Below are positions 34,843 through 44,083 of a stretch of 64,000 nt of DNA, in pieces. The translations under genes were made by a program, and so were the position numbers. The DNA comes from Kitasatospora sp. MAP12-44 (lineage in GTDB: Bacteria > Actinomycetota > Actinomycetes > Streptomycetales > Streptomycetaceae). The notes beneath the pieces are model-generated. The model ran no database searches, had not been told where the DNA came from, and was given only the letters and a program-made list of their open reading frames with translations. Within the stretch, counting starts at the first letter, position 1, and each line of letters opens with the position of its first letter. The stretch spans positions 8,060,001-8,124,000 of the forward strand of contig NZ_JARZAE010000004.1 of NCBI RefSeq assembly GCF_029892095.1, given 5' to 3'.

Positions 34843-36318
34843 CTAGCCCTGGTGGCTGTCGGGGAGGTACCAGTGGTGTGGGGCGATCAGCTCGCGGATC
34901 GCGTCCGGGCCCCAGGAACCGGGGGCGTAGGGCTGGACGGGGGGTGGGTCGGCGAGCAGGTCGGTGGAGATCTCCCAGAGGCGTTCGATGCCGTCGGAGC
35001 GGGTGAACAGCGACTGGTCGCCGAGCATCGCGTCCAGCAGCAGCCGCTCGTAGCCCTCCAGGCCGTATTGGCTGCGGAAGGAGTCGGCGTAGCGGAAGGT
35101 CATCTCGGCGGGGCTCAGGTGCATTGCGGGACCGGGCTCCTTGACCAGGAAGCCGAGGGTGATCCAGCCGGGATCGTCGAAGTCGATGGCCAGGCAGTTG
35201 CCGCGCCGGGAGTGCGGGGCGCCGGGGAACATCCGCTGCGGCGGCTTCTTGAAGTGCAGGGTGATCAGCTGGCGGCGCTGGCCCATCGACTTGCCCGACC
35301 GCAGGTAGAAGGGCACCCCGGCCCAGCGCCAGTTGTCGATCTCGGCGCGCAGCGCGACGAAGGTCTCGGTCCGCGAGGCCGGGTCGACGCCGGGCTCCTC
35401 GCGGTAGCCGTCGTACTGGCCGCGGACCACGGCGCCGGGGTCGATCGGTCGCAGGGCCTGGAAGACCTTGCACTTCTCGTCGCGCAGCGGTTCCGCGTCC
35501 AGTGAGGTCGGCGGCTCCATCGCCACGATTCCGAGCAGCTGGAGCAGGTGGGTGACGATCATGTCGCGGTAGGTGCCGGTCTGTTCGAAGAACTGCGAGC
35601 GCCCCTCGATCCCGATCGCTTCGGGGACGTCGATCTGCACATGGCTGATGTGGTTGCGGTTCCAGATCGGCTCGAAGAGCCCGTTGGCGAAGCGCAGCGC
35701 CAGGATGTTGTCGACCGACTCCTTGCCGAGGAAGTGGTCGATCCGAAAGACCCGGTCCTCCGCGAAGACGGCGTGCACCGCCGCGTTCAGCTCGCGGGCC
35801 GAGGCGAGGTCGGTGCCGAACGGCTTCTCGACGATCACCCGGGCGCCCTCGGCGAGCCCGCTGTCGCCCAGCATCGCGATGACGGACTGGAAGGCGGCCG
35901 GCGGCACCGCCAGGTGGCAGATCCGCCGGGGCTCGCCGCCGATGGCCTGCTCGGCGGCCTGGACGGCGCGCAGCAGTGGCCCCGGGTCCTCGGGGTCGGC
36001 GGCGCCGAAGGACAGCGTGGCCTCGAACGCGTCCCACGGCGCGCCCTCGGGGGCGCTCAGGCCGAACTCCTGTACGGCCTGGCGGGCGTGGGCGCGGAAC
36101 TCCTGGTCGGTCAGCGCGAATTCGGCCGGCGCCGAGCCCACGATCCGGTAGCGCGCGGGCAGCAGGTCGGCCCGGGCGAGGTGGAAGAGGCCGGGCAGCA
36201 GCTTGCGCCGGGCGAGGTCCCCGGTGGCGCCGAACAGCACGATGACGTGGTCGTCCGGGCGGGGGTCGTCCGGGCGGGGGTCGGCGGCCTGCTGGGTGGA
36301 CGCGGCTTGCTTGGACAT
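34843..36318 (-). CDS. zwf: Glucose-6-phosphate dehydrogenase
   Basis: A 491-residue G6PDH, the NADP-dependent entry into the oxidative pentose-phosphate pathway. Cofactor motif IVLFGATGDLARRKLLPGLF; active-site segment RIDHFLGKESVDNILALRFAN; substrate-binding EKPFGTDLASA; C-terminal GAPHSRRGNCLAIDFDDPG. The ATG (MSKQAAS) has a strong AGGAGGTG ribosome site. A small direct repeat in the N-terminal tail encodes RPDDPRPDD. Not next to tal/tkt/opcA as in the usual actinobacterial cluster, so it is probably a second zwf copy. Confidence 0.97.
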   Translation of the reverse strand: MSKQAASTQQAADPRPDDPRPDDHVIVLFGATGDLARRKLLPGLFHLARADLLPARYRIVGSAPAEFALTDQEFRAHARQAVQEFGLSAPEGAPWDAFEATLSFGAADPEDPGPLLRAVQAAEQAIGGEPRRICHLAVPPAAFQSVIAMLGDSGLAEGARVIVEKPFGTDLASARELNAAVHAVFAEDRVFRIDHFLGKESVDNILALRFANGLFEPIWNRNHISHVQIDVPEAIGIEGRSQFFEQTGTYRDMIVTHLLQLLGIVAMEPPTSLDAEPLRDEKCKVFQALRPIDPGAVVRGQYDGYREEPGVDPASRTETFVALRAEIDNWRWAGVPFYLRSGKSMGQRRQLITLHFKKPPQRMFPGAPHSRRGNCLAIDFDDPGWITLGFLVKEPGPAMHLSPAEMTFRYADSFRSQYGLEGYERLLLDAMLGDQSLFTRSDGIERLWEISTDLLADPPPVQPYAPGSWGPDAIRELIAPHHWYLPDSHQG

Positions 36319-36373
36319 GGCACCTCCTGACCCCCGTCCCTCCATCGTGCGGGACGTCCCCGGGCCCTGCGAG

Positions 36374-37270
36374 TCAGTGGCGGGCCGGCTCCGGCTCGGG
36401 CTCCGGCGCGGTGAGCTCATGGGCCAGCGGCGAGCGGCTGAGCAGCACCAGGCCGAGCAGGATCAGCGCGCTGCCCGCCAGCTCCACCGCCGCCCACCAG
36501 CCGCCCCGGATCCGCTCGCCGTAGAGCACGGCGCCCAGCGCCACGCTGGTGCCGGCGTCCCCGAGGGTCAGTGCAGGCTGGGAGAAGACCAGTGACCCGG
36601 ACTGCAGCGCGTTCTGCAGCAGGAACAGCGAGGCCACACCCACCGCGGCGAAGCCGTACGTCTGCCAGGCGGTGAAGAAGCCGCGGATCCCGTCCGCCTC
36701 CCAGCGCAGCGCCGAGGTCTTCAGCAGGGCCGCGGTCAACGCGTATCCGATCGCCGCAGCCAGCGCGAGGCAGGCTGCCCTCACCGCCCCCGGCGGGCGC
36801 GCCGCGGCGGTGGCGGTGAGGAAGGCGGCCGCGCCCAGGCAGCAGACCAGCACCAGCACCCAGCGCCCGGCCGGCACCGCCGAGCCGTGCCCGGCGGTCG
36901 GCGAGGCCGCCCACAGCGCGACCCCGAGCCCGACGGTGATGCAGCCCGTCGCCCGCCACACCTCGGCCGACAGCCGCCGGCGCAGGATCACGCCGGCCAG
37001 CAGCAGCGCGATGGGCAGCTCGAGGACGAAGACCGGCTGGACCACCGACAGCGCCCCGTTCGCCAGCGCCAGCGCCTGGAAGCAGGCCGCCGCGCCGGTC
37101 GCCGCGATGCCCGCCAGCCAGACCCGCTGGTGCACCAGGCGGGTGATCAGGCTCCAGCGCAGCCCGTCCGCGGCCGGCACCCGCCGGGCCGCCTTGCGCT
37201 GCAGCACGGTCGCCAGCGCGTTGCTCGCGGTGGTCAGTAGCGCGAACAGCACTGCCGCAGGGGTGTGCAC
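36374..37270 (-). CDS. EamA/DMT-superfamily transporter
   Basis: A 298-residue membrane protein with about nine or ten hydrophobic helices. FALLTTASNALATVLQRKAA begins the first helix and VVQPVFVLELPIALLLAGVI and GDAGTSVALGAVLYGERIRG are typical of the second EamA-like half. Drug/metabolite transporter superfamily; substrate unknown. The GTG start (VHTPAAVLF) was used. It precedes zwf on the same strand. Confidence 0.88.
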   Translation of the reverse strand: MHTPAAVLFALLTTASNALATVLQRKAARRVPAADGLRWSLITRLVHQRVWLAGIAATGAAACFQALALANGALSVVQPVFVLELPIALLLAGVILRRRLSAEVWRATGCITVGLGVALWAASPTAGHGSAVPAGRWVLVLVCCLGAAAFLTATAAARPPGAVRAACLALAAAIGYALTAALLKTSALRWEADGIRGFFTAWQTYGFAAVGVASLFLLQNALQSGSLVFSQPALTLGDAGTSVALGAVLYGERIRGGWWAAVELAGSALILLGLVLLSRSPLAHELTAPEPEPEPARH

Positions 37271-37290
37271 GGGCCGCCTCCAGTCCCAGA

Positions 37291-37314
37291 GGCCCCGCCG
37301 GTAGCGGCGGGGCC
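37291..37314. terminator. Terminator of the peptide ABC operon
   Basis: GGCCCCGCCG pairs perfectly with CGGCGGGGCC around a GTAG loop, 35 bp after the fused ATPase stop codon. Confidence 0.85.
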
Positions 37315-37348
37315 TCCTGATCCTGTCACCGAGCGCGCCCGCGCGGTG

Positions 37349-39412
37349 TCAGCCGGCGGCCGTCGAGACCTCCGCGCCGAGCGCCGCCCGGAGCGGGAAG
37401 TGGCAGGCGGCCAGGTGGTTGTCCGGGCCGTAGGCCGTCAGCGCCGGCTCGGTGGTCGCGCAGATCTCCTGGGCGGCCGCGCAGCGGGTACGGAAGCGGC
37501 AGCCGGACGGCGGGTCGATCGCGGACGGCAGTTCGCCGGCGATCCCATGGCTGCTCTTGGCCTTCTCCACCGCGGGGTCGGCCACCGGGATGGTGTCCAG
37601 CAGGCCGCGGGTGTAGTGGTGCACCGGCCGCGAGTACACCGACTCCGCCGGGCCGATCTCCACCAGCTTGCCCAGGTACATCACCCCGATCCGGTCGGAC
37701 AGGTAGCGGATCACCGACAGGTCGTGCGAGATGAACAGGTAGGAGAGGCCGAGCTCGCCCTGCAGGTCCTTCATCAGGTTCAGCACCTGCGACTGGATCG
37801 AGACGTCCAGCGCCGAGACCGGCTCGTCCGCGACGATCAGCCTGGGCCGCAGCGCCAACGCGCGGGCCAGCCCCACGCGTTGGCGCTGGCCGCCGGAGAA
37901 CTCGTGCGGGTAGCGCTCCAGGGCGCTGAGCGGCAGGCCGACCAGTTCGAAGATCTCCCTGATCCGCCGGTCGCGCTCGGCCTGGCTGTCGACCCGGTGG
38001 ATGTCCAGTGGCTCGCGCATGATCGAGCTCACCAGCATCCGCGGGTTCATCGCCGCGTAGGAGTCCTGGAACATCAGCTGGACGTCCCGGCGCACCCGGC
38101 GCCGGGCGGTCCGCGGCAGCGCGGCCAGGTCCTGGCCGTCGAAGACCAGGCTGCCGCTGGTGGGCGTCTCCAGACCGACGATCAGCTTGCCGACGGTGGT
38201 CTTGCCGCAGCCCGACTCGCCGACCAGGCCGAGCGTCTCGCCCTGGTGGACCGTCAGCGAGACGCCCGCCACCGCGCTGACCGTGCCCACGGTGCGCCGC
38301 AGCACCAGGCCGGAGGTCACCGCGTACTCCTTGACCAGGCCGTCGATCCGCAGCAGCGGCTCGGTCAGCGTGCTGTCGCGTGAGGCCGCCGCTGGTGTGC
38401 CGGTCGTGGCGGCGGCCACCGGCAGGGCCTCGGTGTGCAGGCCGGGCCGACCGACCGGCAGGATGCAGGCGTACCGGTGCCCGGGGACGTTCCCGGTCAG
38501 CGGCGGCTCGGCGGAGCGGCACGCGTCGACGGCGTACCGGCAGCGCATCGCGAACCGGCAGCCGGCCGGCGGCGCCGTCAGGTCCGGCGGCAGGCCCGGG
38601 ATCGAGTAGAGCCGCTCCCCGGATTCGGCGCCGCGCTCCGGCAGTGAGGCGAACAGCGCCTCGGTGTACGGGTGCCGGGGGTTGGCGAAGAGCGCCTGGG
38701 TGCTGGTGGTCTCCACCACCTTCCCGGCGTACATCACGGCGATCTTGTCGGCGCGTCCGGCGATCACCCCCAGGTCGTGGGTGACCAGGATGACGGCCAT
38801 GCCGAGCTGGTGCTTGAGGTCGTCGATGAGTTCGAGGATCTGCTTCTGGATGGTGACGTCCAGCGCGGTGGTCGGCTCGTCGGCGATCAGCAGCTTGGGC
38901 TCGTTGGCCAGCGCCATGGCGATCATGGCGCGCTGGCGCATGCCGCCGGACAGTTCGTGCGGGTAGACCAGCGCGCGCTGCGCCGGGCTGGGCATGCCGA
39001 CCAGGGAGAGCGCCTCGACGGCGCGCTCGTGCGCCTCCTTGCGGGAGACGTGGCGGTGGATGCGTACCGACTCGGAGATCTGCTTGCCGATCGTCATGGT
39101 CGGGTTGAGCGAGGTGGTCGGGTCCTGGAAGATCATGCCGATGTCGTTGCCGCGGACGGTACTCATCTCGTCCGGGGCGAGCGTCAGCAGGTCGCGGCCC
39201 TCGAGCAGGACCTGACCGCCGGTCACACTGCCGCCGTTGGGCAGCAGCTGCATGATCGACATCGCGGTCATGGTCTTGCCGCAGCCCGACTCGCCGACGA
39301 TGCCCAGGGTCTCGCCGGCCTCGACGCTCAGGTCGATGCCGTCGAGGGCGTGCACCACCGAGCGCTTCAAGCGGATCTCGGTGCGCAGGCCGATCAGTTC
39401 GAGCAGTGGCAC
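37349..39412 (-). CDS. Fused DppD-DppF type ABC transporter ATPase
   Basis: A 687-residue protein holding two complete ABC ATPases. Domain 1 (about 1-320): Walker A GESGCGKTMTAMS, signature LSGGMRQRAMIAMAL, Walker B LLIADEPTTALDVT. Domain 2 (about 345-680): GESGCGKTTVGKL, FSGGQRQRVGLARAL, LIVADEPVSALDVS. Each ends in the cysteine-rich oligopeptide/dipeptide tail (GCRFAMRCRYAVDAC, GCRFRTRCAAAQEIC) that binds an iron-sulfur cluster in some members. It powers uptake through the two permeases upstream. The GTG start has GGGAGG upstream. Elsewhere the two ATPases are usually separate genes. Confidence 0.95.
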   Translation of the reverse strand: MPLLELIGLRTEIRLKRSVVHALDGIDLSVEAGETLGIVGESGCGKTMTAMSIMQLLPNGGSVTGGQVLLEGRDLLTLAPDEMSTVRGNDIGMIFQDPTTSLNPTMTIGKQISESVRIHRHVSRKEAHERAVEALSLVGMPSPAQRALVYPHELSGGMRQRAMIAMALANEPKLLIADEPTTALDVTIQKQILELIDDLKHQLGMAVILVTHDLGVIAGRADKIAVMYAGKVVETTSTQALFANPRHPYTEALFASLPERGAESGERLYSIPGLPPDLTAPPAGCRFAMRCRYAVDACRSAEPPLTGNVPGHRYACILPVGRPGLHTEALPVAAATTGTPAAASRDSTLTEPLLRIDGLVKEYAVTSGLVLRRTVGTVSAVAGVSLTVHQGETLGLVGESGCGKTTVGKLIVGLETPTSGSLVFDGQDLAALPRTARRRVRRDVQLMFQDSYAAMNPRMLVSSIMREPLDIHRVDSQAERDRRIREIFELVGLPLSALERYPHEFSGGQRQRVGLARALALRPRLIVADEPVSALDVSIQSQVLNLMKDLQGELGLSYLFISHDLSVIRYLSDRIGVMYLGKLVEIGPAESVYSRPVHHYTRGLLDTIPVADPAVEKAKSSHGIAGELPSAIDPPSGCRFRTRCAAAQEICATTEPALTAYGPDNHLAACHFPLRAALGAEVSTAAG

Positions 39413-39458
39413 GGCCGGACCTCCCCGGTGGGTCGCGTGACTGGACGGGTCATCCGGC

Positions 39459-40376
39459 TCACCGCTTCTGCAGTCGGGATTCGAAGGCGTCGCGCAGGGC
39501 GTCGCCGATGATGTTGAAGCACAGGATGATCAGGATGATCAGCACGGCGGGCGGGTAGATCATCCACCAGTAGCCCTGACTGGCGTAGTTGGTGCCGATG
39601 TTGAGCATGCCGCCCAGGTCGTCGTTGGGTGCCTGCAGGCCCAGGCCGATGTAGCTGAGCGTGGACATCGCGAAGACCGCGTCGGCGATCGAGAAGGTGG
39701 TGTTCACGATCGTGGTGCCGACGGTGTTGGGCAGGATGTGCCGGAAGATGATCCGCCGGGCGCCGGCGCCCATCATCCGGGACGCCGCCACGTAGTCGCG
39801 GACCTTGATGGCCAGCGCCTCGCCGCGCACCAGGCGGGTGATGCCGAACCAGAAGGTCAGGCCCACCTCCAGGATCAGCATCTCCTTGCTCTTCCCGTAG
39901 ACGCTGCTCAGGTAGATCAGCAGGAAGATCAGCGGGAAGGACATCAGGGAGTCGATCACCCTCATCATCAGCGCGTCGACCCAGCCGCCGAGATAGCCCG
40001 CGATCGCGCCGTACAGCGCGCCGACCACCGCGGCGATCAGGCCCGCCGCCAGGCCGATCTCCAGGCTGGTCTGGCCGCCGGCCAGCAGCTTGCCGAGCTC
40101 GTCGACGCCGTCGTTGTCGGTGCCCAGCGGATGCCCGGCGCCGGGTGGCAGGGTGACCTCGGTGAGGTTCACCACCGAGGTGTCGGAGTGGTAGAAGAGC
40201 GGGCCGAGGAAGCACAGGCCCACCACCGCGACCAGCAGGCCGACCGCGACCAGGGCCAGCCTGTTCTCGGCGAAGACCTCCCAGCCGCGCCGCAGCATCG
40301 AGCGGGGGGCCTCGACCGGTTCGCTGCCGGGCGCCGCCGCGGGCGGCTCGGCCGTCGTTTCGGGTGCGGTCGTCAT
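39459..40376 (-). CDS. Peptide/nickel-type ABC transporter permease (DppC-like)
   Basis: A 305-residue permease with a short cytoplasmic Pro/Ala-rich tail, TM1 (LALVAVGLLVAVVGLCFLGP), then five more helices and the EAA loop (VRGEALAIKVRDYVAASRMM). Family DppC/OppC. Its start and the DppB-like stop overlap at TGATG. Forms the pore with the DppB-like protein. Confidence 0.95.
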   Translation of the reverse strand: MTTAPETTAEPPAAAPGSEPVEAPRSMLRRGWEVFAENRLALVAVGLLVAVVGLCFLGPLFYHSDTSVVNLTEVTLPPGAGHPLGTDNDGVDELGKLLAGGQTSLEIGLAAGLIAAVVGALYGAIAGYLGGWVDALMMRVIDSLMSFPLIFLLIYLSSVYGKSKEMLILEVGLTFWFGITRLVRGEALAIKVRDYVAASRMMGAGARRIIFRHILPNTVGTTIVNTTFSIADAVFAMSTLSYIGLGLQAPNDDLGGMLNIGTNYASQGYWWMIYPPAVLIILIILCFNIIGDALRDAFESRLQKR

Positions 40377-41320
40377 CAGGTCAGCCTCACTCGGGGGTCC
40401 AGGACGGCGTAGCCGATGTCGGCCAGCAGCGAGCCGATCACGGTGACCACCGCCGTCAGCAGGGTGGCCGCGAGGGTGATGCTGTAGTCGTTCTGCAGCG
40501 CGGCCCGAGTGGTCAGCAGGCCGATGCCCTGGATGTTGAACACGTACTCGACGATCAGCGCACCGCCGACCAGGGCGGGCAGCGAGAGGCCGATCAGGGT
40601 GACCATCGGGATCAGCGCGTTGCGCAGCACGTGGGCGTACAGGGTGCGGCGCATCGAGGCGCCCTTGGCCTGGGCGGTGCGCACGTACTCCTGGGTGATC
40701 TGGTCCAGGACGCCGGAGCGCATATAGCGGCTGTAGCCGGCCACGGTGGTGACGGTCAGGGTCAGCACGGGCAGGCAGACCGCCTCCGGATGGGTCAGCG
40801 CCCCGCCGAAGGTGGAGATCTGGTTCTGCACCGAGACCCACCGCAGGTCGTCCTCGAACCACTGCTGGATCAGGAAGCCGAGGAAGAAGGTCGGCACCCC
40901 GTAGGCGACGAAGGAGAACACCGTGAAGGCGTGGTCGAGCGCGCTGTTGCGCCGGGTCGCCTGGATCATGCCCATCGGCACCGCGATCAGCATGGCCAGC
41001 AGCAGCGAGCTGCCGACGATGTACGCCGAGGCGCCGAGCGCGTTGAAGAGCAAGTCGGAGACCGGGCGCTGCTGGGCGTAGTCGAAGCCCAGGTTGCCGT
41101 GCAGCAGGTCGTCCAGCCAGGTCCAGTACTGGCTGTAGAGGGGTTTGTCGAGGCCCATCTGCTGGGTCAGGTGGGCGATGTTGGCCGGGGTGGCGCGGGA
41201 ACCGAGGATCGCTCGGACCGGGCCGCCCGGCATGAGCTTCATCAGGCCGAAGGAGATGACGGTCACCATGAACACCGTCACCACGGACTGGAAGAGCCGA
41301 CGGATGAGGTAGGCCGTCAC
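40376..41320 (-). CDS. Peptide/nickel-type ABC transporter permease (DppB-like)
   Basis: A 314-residue permease; GTG start VTAYLIRRLFQSVVTVFMV is the standard DppB opening, and MKLMPGGPVRAILG and the EAA loop YVRTAQAKGASMRRTLYAHV are typical. Six predicted helices. Longer in-frame extension upstream is Arg/Ser/Thr-rich and noncoding in character. Confidence 0.95.
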   Translation of the reverse strand: MTAYLIRRLFQSVVTVFMVTVISFGLMKLMPGGPVRAILGSRATPANIAHLTQQMGLDKPLYSQYWTWLDDLLHGNLGFDYAQQRPVSDLLFNALGASAYIVGSSLLLAMLIAVPMGMIQATRRNSALDHAFTVFSFVAYGVPTFFLGFLIQQWFEDDLRWVSVQNQISTFGGALTHPEAVCLPVLTLTVTTVAGYSRYMRSGVLDQITQEYVRTAQAKGASMRRTLYAHVLRNALIPMVTLIGLSLPALVGGALIVEYVFNIQGIGLLTTRAALQNDYSITLAATLLTAVVTVIGSLLADIGYAVLDPRVRLT

Positions 41321-41366
41321 CGCGGCCCCCCGGAGGGGACCGCGGTGACCCGCGTGCGGGAGTTCA

Positions 41367-43271
41367 TCACTTGGTGTAGTACCAGTACTCCGGCTCGTAC
41401 CCCTGGAAGGGGTCGCCCGCGTCGATGTGCAGGTTCTTGCTGATCTCGGAGACCGCGAGCTGGTTGGGGATGTACGCCACCGGCTGCTCACCGGCGATGT
41501 AGTCCTCGTAGGCGTACATGTCGTTGATGTCGCTGGTGGTCGTGGTCTTGACGATCAGCTGGTCCAGCTTGGGGTCGCTGAAGCCCCAGACGTTCGGGCC
41601 GGCGCCGGTGGCGAACAGCGCGTCGCCGGTCGGGTAGTAGTCGGGCGAGTAGACCCAACCGCCGTAGAGCAGGCCCTGCCACTGGCAGCCGGCCGGCTGG
41701 GCCGCCGTGCAGGCGATGCCCTCGTTGCCGATGGTGTTCTGGGTCTGGCTGACGGTGTTGATGGCGAAGCCGGCCTTGGCAGCGTCCGAGCGCATGTCGG
41801 CGGCCATGGTGTCCAGCGCGGCCTGGCCCGACGGGTAGTCCAGGGTGAACGCGGCCTTGGTGCCCGCGGCGATGCCGGCGCCGCACTGGTTGGCACCGGT
41901 GCCCGGGCTGGTGCAGACCGCCGGGGTGCTGTCGGTGTTCCAACCGTGGCTGCTCAGTAGTTGCTTGGCGGCCGAGGTGTCGAAGACGGCCTGCTCGGAC
42001 TTGGCCTTGGGGGAGAGCGGGTTACCGGCCGGGATGCCGGGGATGGCGCCGGTGGTCGGGTAGCCCCAGCCCTTCCAGATGCCGTTGATGATGCCCTGCT
42101 GGTCCACGGTGTCCTGGAGCGCCTTGGTGAAGTAGCTCTGCTTGAAGAGCGGGCCCACACTGGAGTTGGCGAAGTTGATCTGGTAGTACGAGATCCCGTC
42201 CAGGTACTCCGGGGGCGCGATGTAGTAGCCGCTGGTGCTCAGCGGGTTGCCGGAGTCGGGGTTCTTGGCGTTGAACGGTGGGGCGTCCTCGGCCGGCAGG
42301 TAGCCGTAGTTGATCGCGTTGGAGCTGCTGCCGCCGGCCTTCAGGTCCGCGTACTCGGTGGTGTCCGAGGTGTACGGGACGAAGTCGACCTCGCTCAGGT
42401 ACGGCTTCTGCGGGCCCGAGTAGGAGCTGTTGGGCACCATGCCGTACGCGCCGGAGGTGCCGTTGTAGCTCTTGAGCTTCCACGGGCCGTCGACCACCGA
42501 CCAGATCGGGCTGCCGACGTAGCCGGCGCCGTTGGTCGACTCCTTGCTGAGGTAGGTGTAGTCGGCGGTGCAGTCCTTGGTGGCGGCGTCCGAGCCGAAC
42601 GCGTCGCTCGCGCAACTGCCCTTGGCGCTCGGACCGGTGAGGTCCCAGGCCAGCGGCATCGGGGTGATCTGGCTGAGCTCGTCGTCCAGGAACCAGGTCT
42701 GGCTGACCTGGGTGTTCAGCGTCATCGTCAGGGTCTGGCCGGAGGCGGTGGCCGAATCCACGTTGTCAGGGAAGTACTTGGCGCCGATCGCCGGGTTCGG
42801 CGGGGTGTAGTAGGCGCTGTTGGCGCTCTCGGCCTTGGCCATGTTGATCCAGAACAGCACGTCCTGCGCGCTGACGCTCTCGCCGTTGGACCACTTCCAC
42901 GGCTTGAGCTGGATGGTGACGGTCTTGCCGTCGCTGCTCCAGGTGGGCTGCTGGGCCAGCGAGACGTCCTGGTCGAGGCTGACCTTGTCGTTCAACCCCC
43001 AGTAGTACAGCGGGCGGTAGAACTCCTGCTGGAACTCACTGGTGTTCACCGTACTGACCTGGGCGGCCGTGTCGAACGGCCAGATGGCGTCCGGGAAGGT
43101 GGAGGGCAGCTCGGCGACCCGCACCACGCCCCCCTGCGTCGGCGCGCCGGTCGGGCCGCTGCCGATCGGGCCGCCGCCGGTGCTACTGCTGCTGCACGCA
43201 GCAGTAGCGGTCAGTGCTGCGATGAGCACCGCCGCTTTCTTGAGCCTCCGCGATCCTGCGGGTTTCATCAT
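41367..43271 (-). CDS. Family 5 solute-binding lipoprotein
   Basis: A 634-residue extracellular substrate-binding protein. Lipobox AALTATAACSSSS gives a lipidated Cys near residue 25. SBP_bac_5 landmarks include WKWSNGESVSAQDVLFWINM, GPWKLKSYNGTSGAYG and FKQSYFTKALQDTVDQQGI. Ligand class peptide or similar; exact ligand unknown. It is the first gene of the operon with DppB-, DppC- and DppDF-like proteins. Either of two adjacent ATGs could start it. Confidence 0.94.
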   Translation of the reverse strand: MMKPAGSRRLKKAAVLIAALTATAACSSSSTGGGPIGSGPTGAPTQGGVVRVAELPSTFPDAIWPFDTAAQVSTVNTSEFQQEFYRPLYYWGLNDKVSLDQDVSLAQQPTWSSDGKTVTIQLKPWKWSNGESVSAQDVLFWINMAKAESANSAYYTPPNPAIGAKYFPDNVDSATASGQTLTMTLNTQVSQTWFLDDELSQITPMPLAWDLTGPSAKGSCASDAFGSDAATKDCTADYTYLSKESTNGAGYVGSPIWSVVDGPWKLKSYNGTSGAYGMVPNSSYSGPQKPYLSEVDFVPYTSDTTEYADLKAGGSSSNAINYGYLPAEDAPPFNAKNPDSGNPLSTSGYYIAPPEYLDGISYYQINFANSSVGPLFKQSYFTKALQDTVDQQGIINGIWKGWGYPTTGAIPGIPAGNPLSPKAKSEQAVFDTSAAKQLLSSHGWNTDSTPAVCTSPGTGANQCGAGIAAGTKAAFTLDYPSGQAALDTMAADMRSDAAKAGFAINTVSQTQNTIGNEGIACTAAQPAGCQWQGLLYGGWVYSPDYYPTGDALFATGAGPNVWGFSDPKLDQLIVKTTTTSDINDMYAYEDYIAGEQPVAYIPNQLAVSEISKNLHIDAGDPFQGYEPEYWYYTK

Positions 43272-44083
43272 TCTCTGAACGCCTCTCTCCCACACGCATG
43301 AGCACCAGCGATTTCCCGGATTCCGATGGAACTCCGGAGTCGCACTCGGTCCTCCCGTTCATTTGCCTACGGGGGCAACAGTCCGAGTGTTGGGTACCAG
43401 TGAGACGCATTTCCTAGGCGGAGAGAAGAGTCGTGCAGGACTCCAGTTAGTCACGTTTCCATCAAGGCACCGATTTGCCTGATAAGTACGATCCGGGCTG
43501 TTGGGGCTGTGTGTGGCGATCCGCCGGGCGATTGAACGCCACAGGTGTCCCACTAGTCACAGGGGTCTCAGTGAATGCGTTTGGAATCGGGGATCTCTTG
43601 GTGCATCCGGTGTCCCGATGGCCTCTTTTGTATTCGCCGGCAGGTGGCTGCCGGGTCGTTGTCGGGGTCGCTGCCGGGCGGCTGGTGAATGCTGGTATTC
43701 ACCGGGATTCGCGCGCCGACCTGCGCATTCACCGGAATCAGGCCGTCCGGTGCCGGAATTCCCGGGGCGACGGGTTCCGGCTTTCGCGGCGGGTCGCCGG
43801 GAGTTCGTGTGCACGACGTGCGCCGGTGGGCCGGGCGCGGGCGGTACCGGCCGTTCCGGCTCGGCCGACGGGTGGTGGGTCGGCGGTGGGTGGGCGATCG
43901 GCGGACGGTGGTCGCGGGGCGGTGGGGCGGCTGGGGTGGGGTGGTTGGGGTGGGTGAGGCGTCGTTTTCGGCCAGTCGGCCGGGGTGCGGGGTGGCCGAT
44001 CGGCTCAGGTCCGATGAGGACATGTCAACTGCGGGTGGCAATACTGCGGTGAACGTCCGTTCAGTCGACCAAAGGAGTTCGAT
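43272..44083. other. 812-bp gene-free region with short direct repeats
   Basis: No supported gene lies here. The left part (about 43300-43640) is clearly less GC-rich than its surroundings. Two copies of ATTCACCGGRATYM lie 30 bp apart (43697-43710 and 43727-43740). The right part (about 43900-43960) is a G-run-rich segment on the plus strand that could form quadruplexes. Presumably it holds the promoters of the peptide-binding-protein operon (leftward) and SSI gene (rightward). Confidence 0.5.

Noticed and set aside
43557..43814. 85-residue minus-strand frame in the gene-free region
   Set aside because: Arg/Pro-rich, no ribosome site, no recognisable motif.
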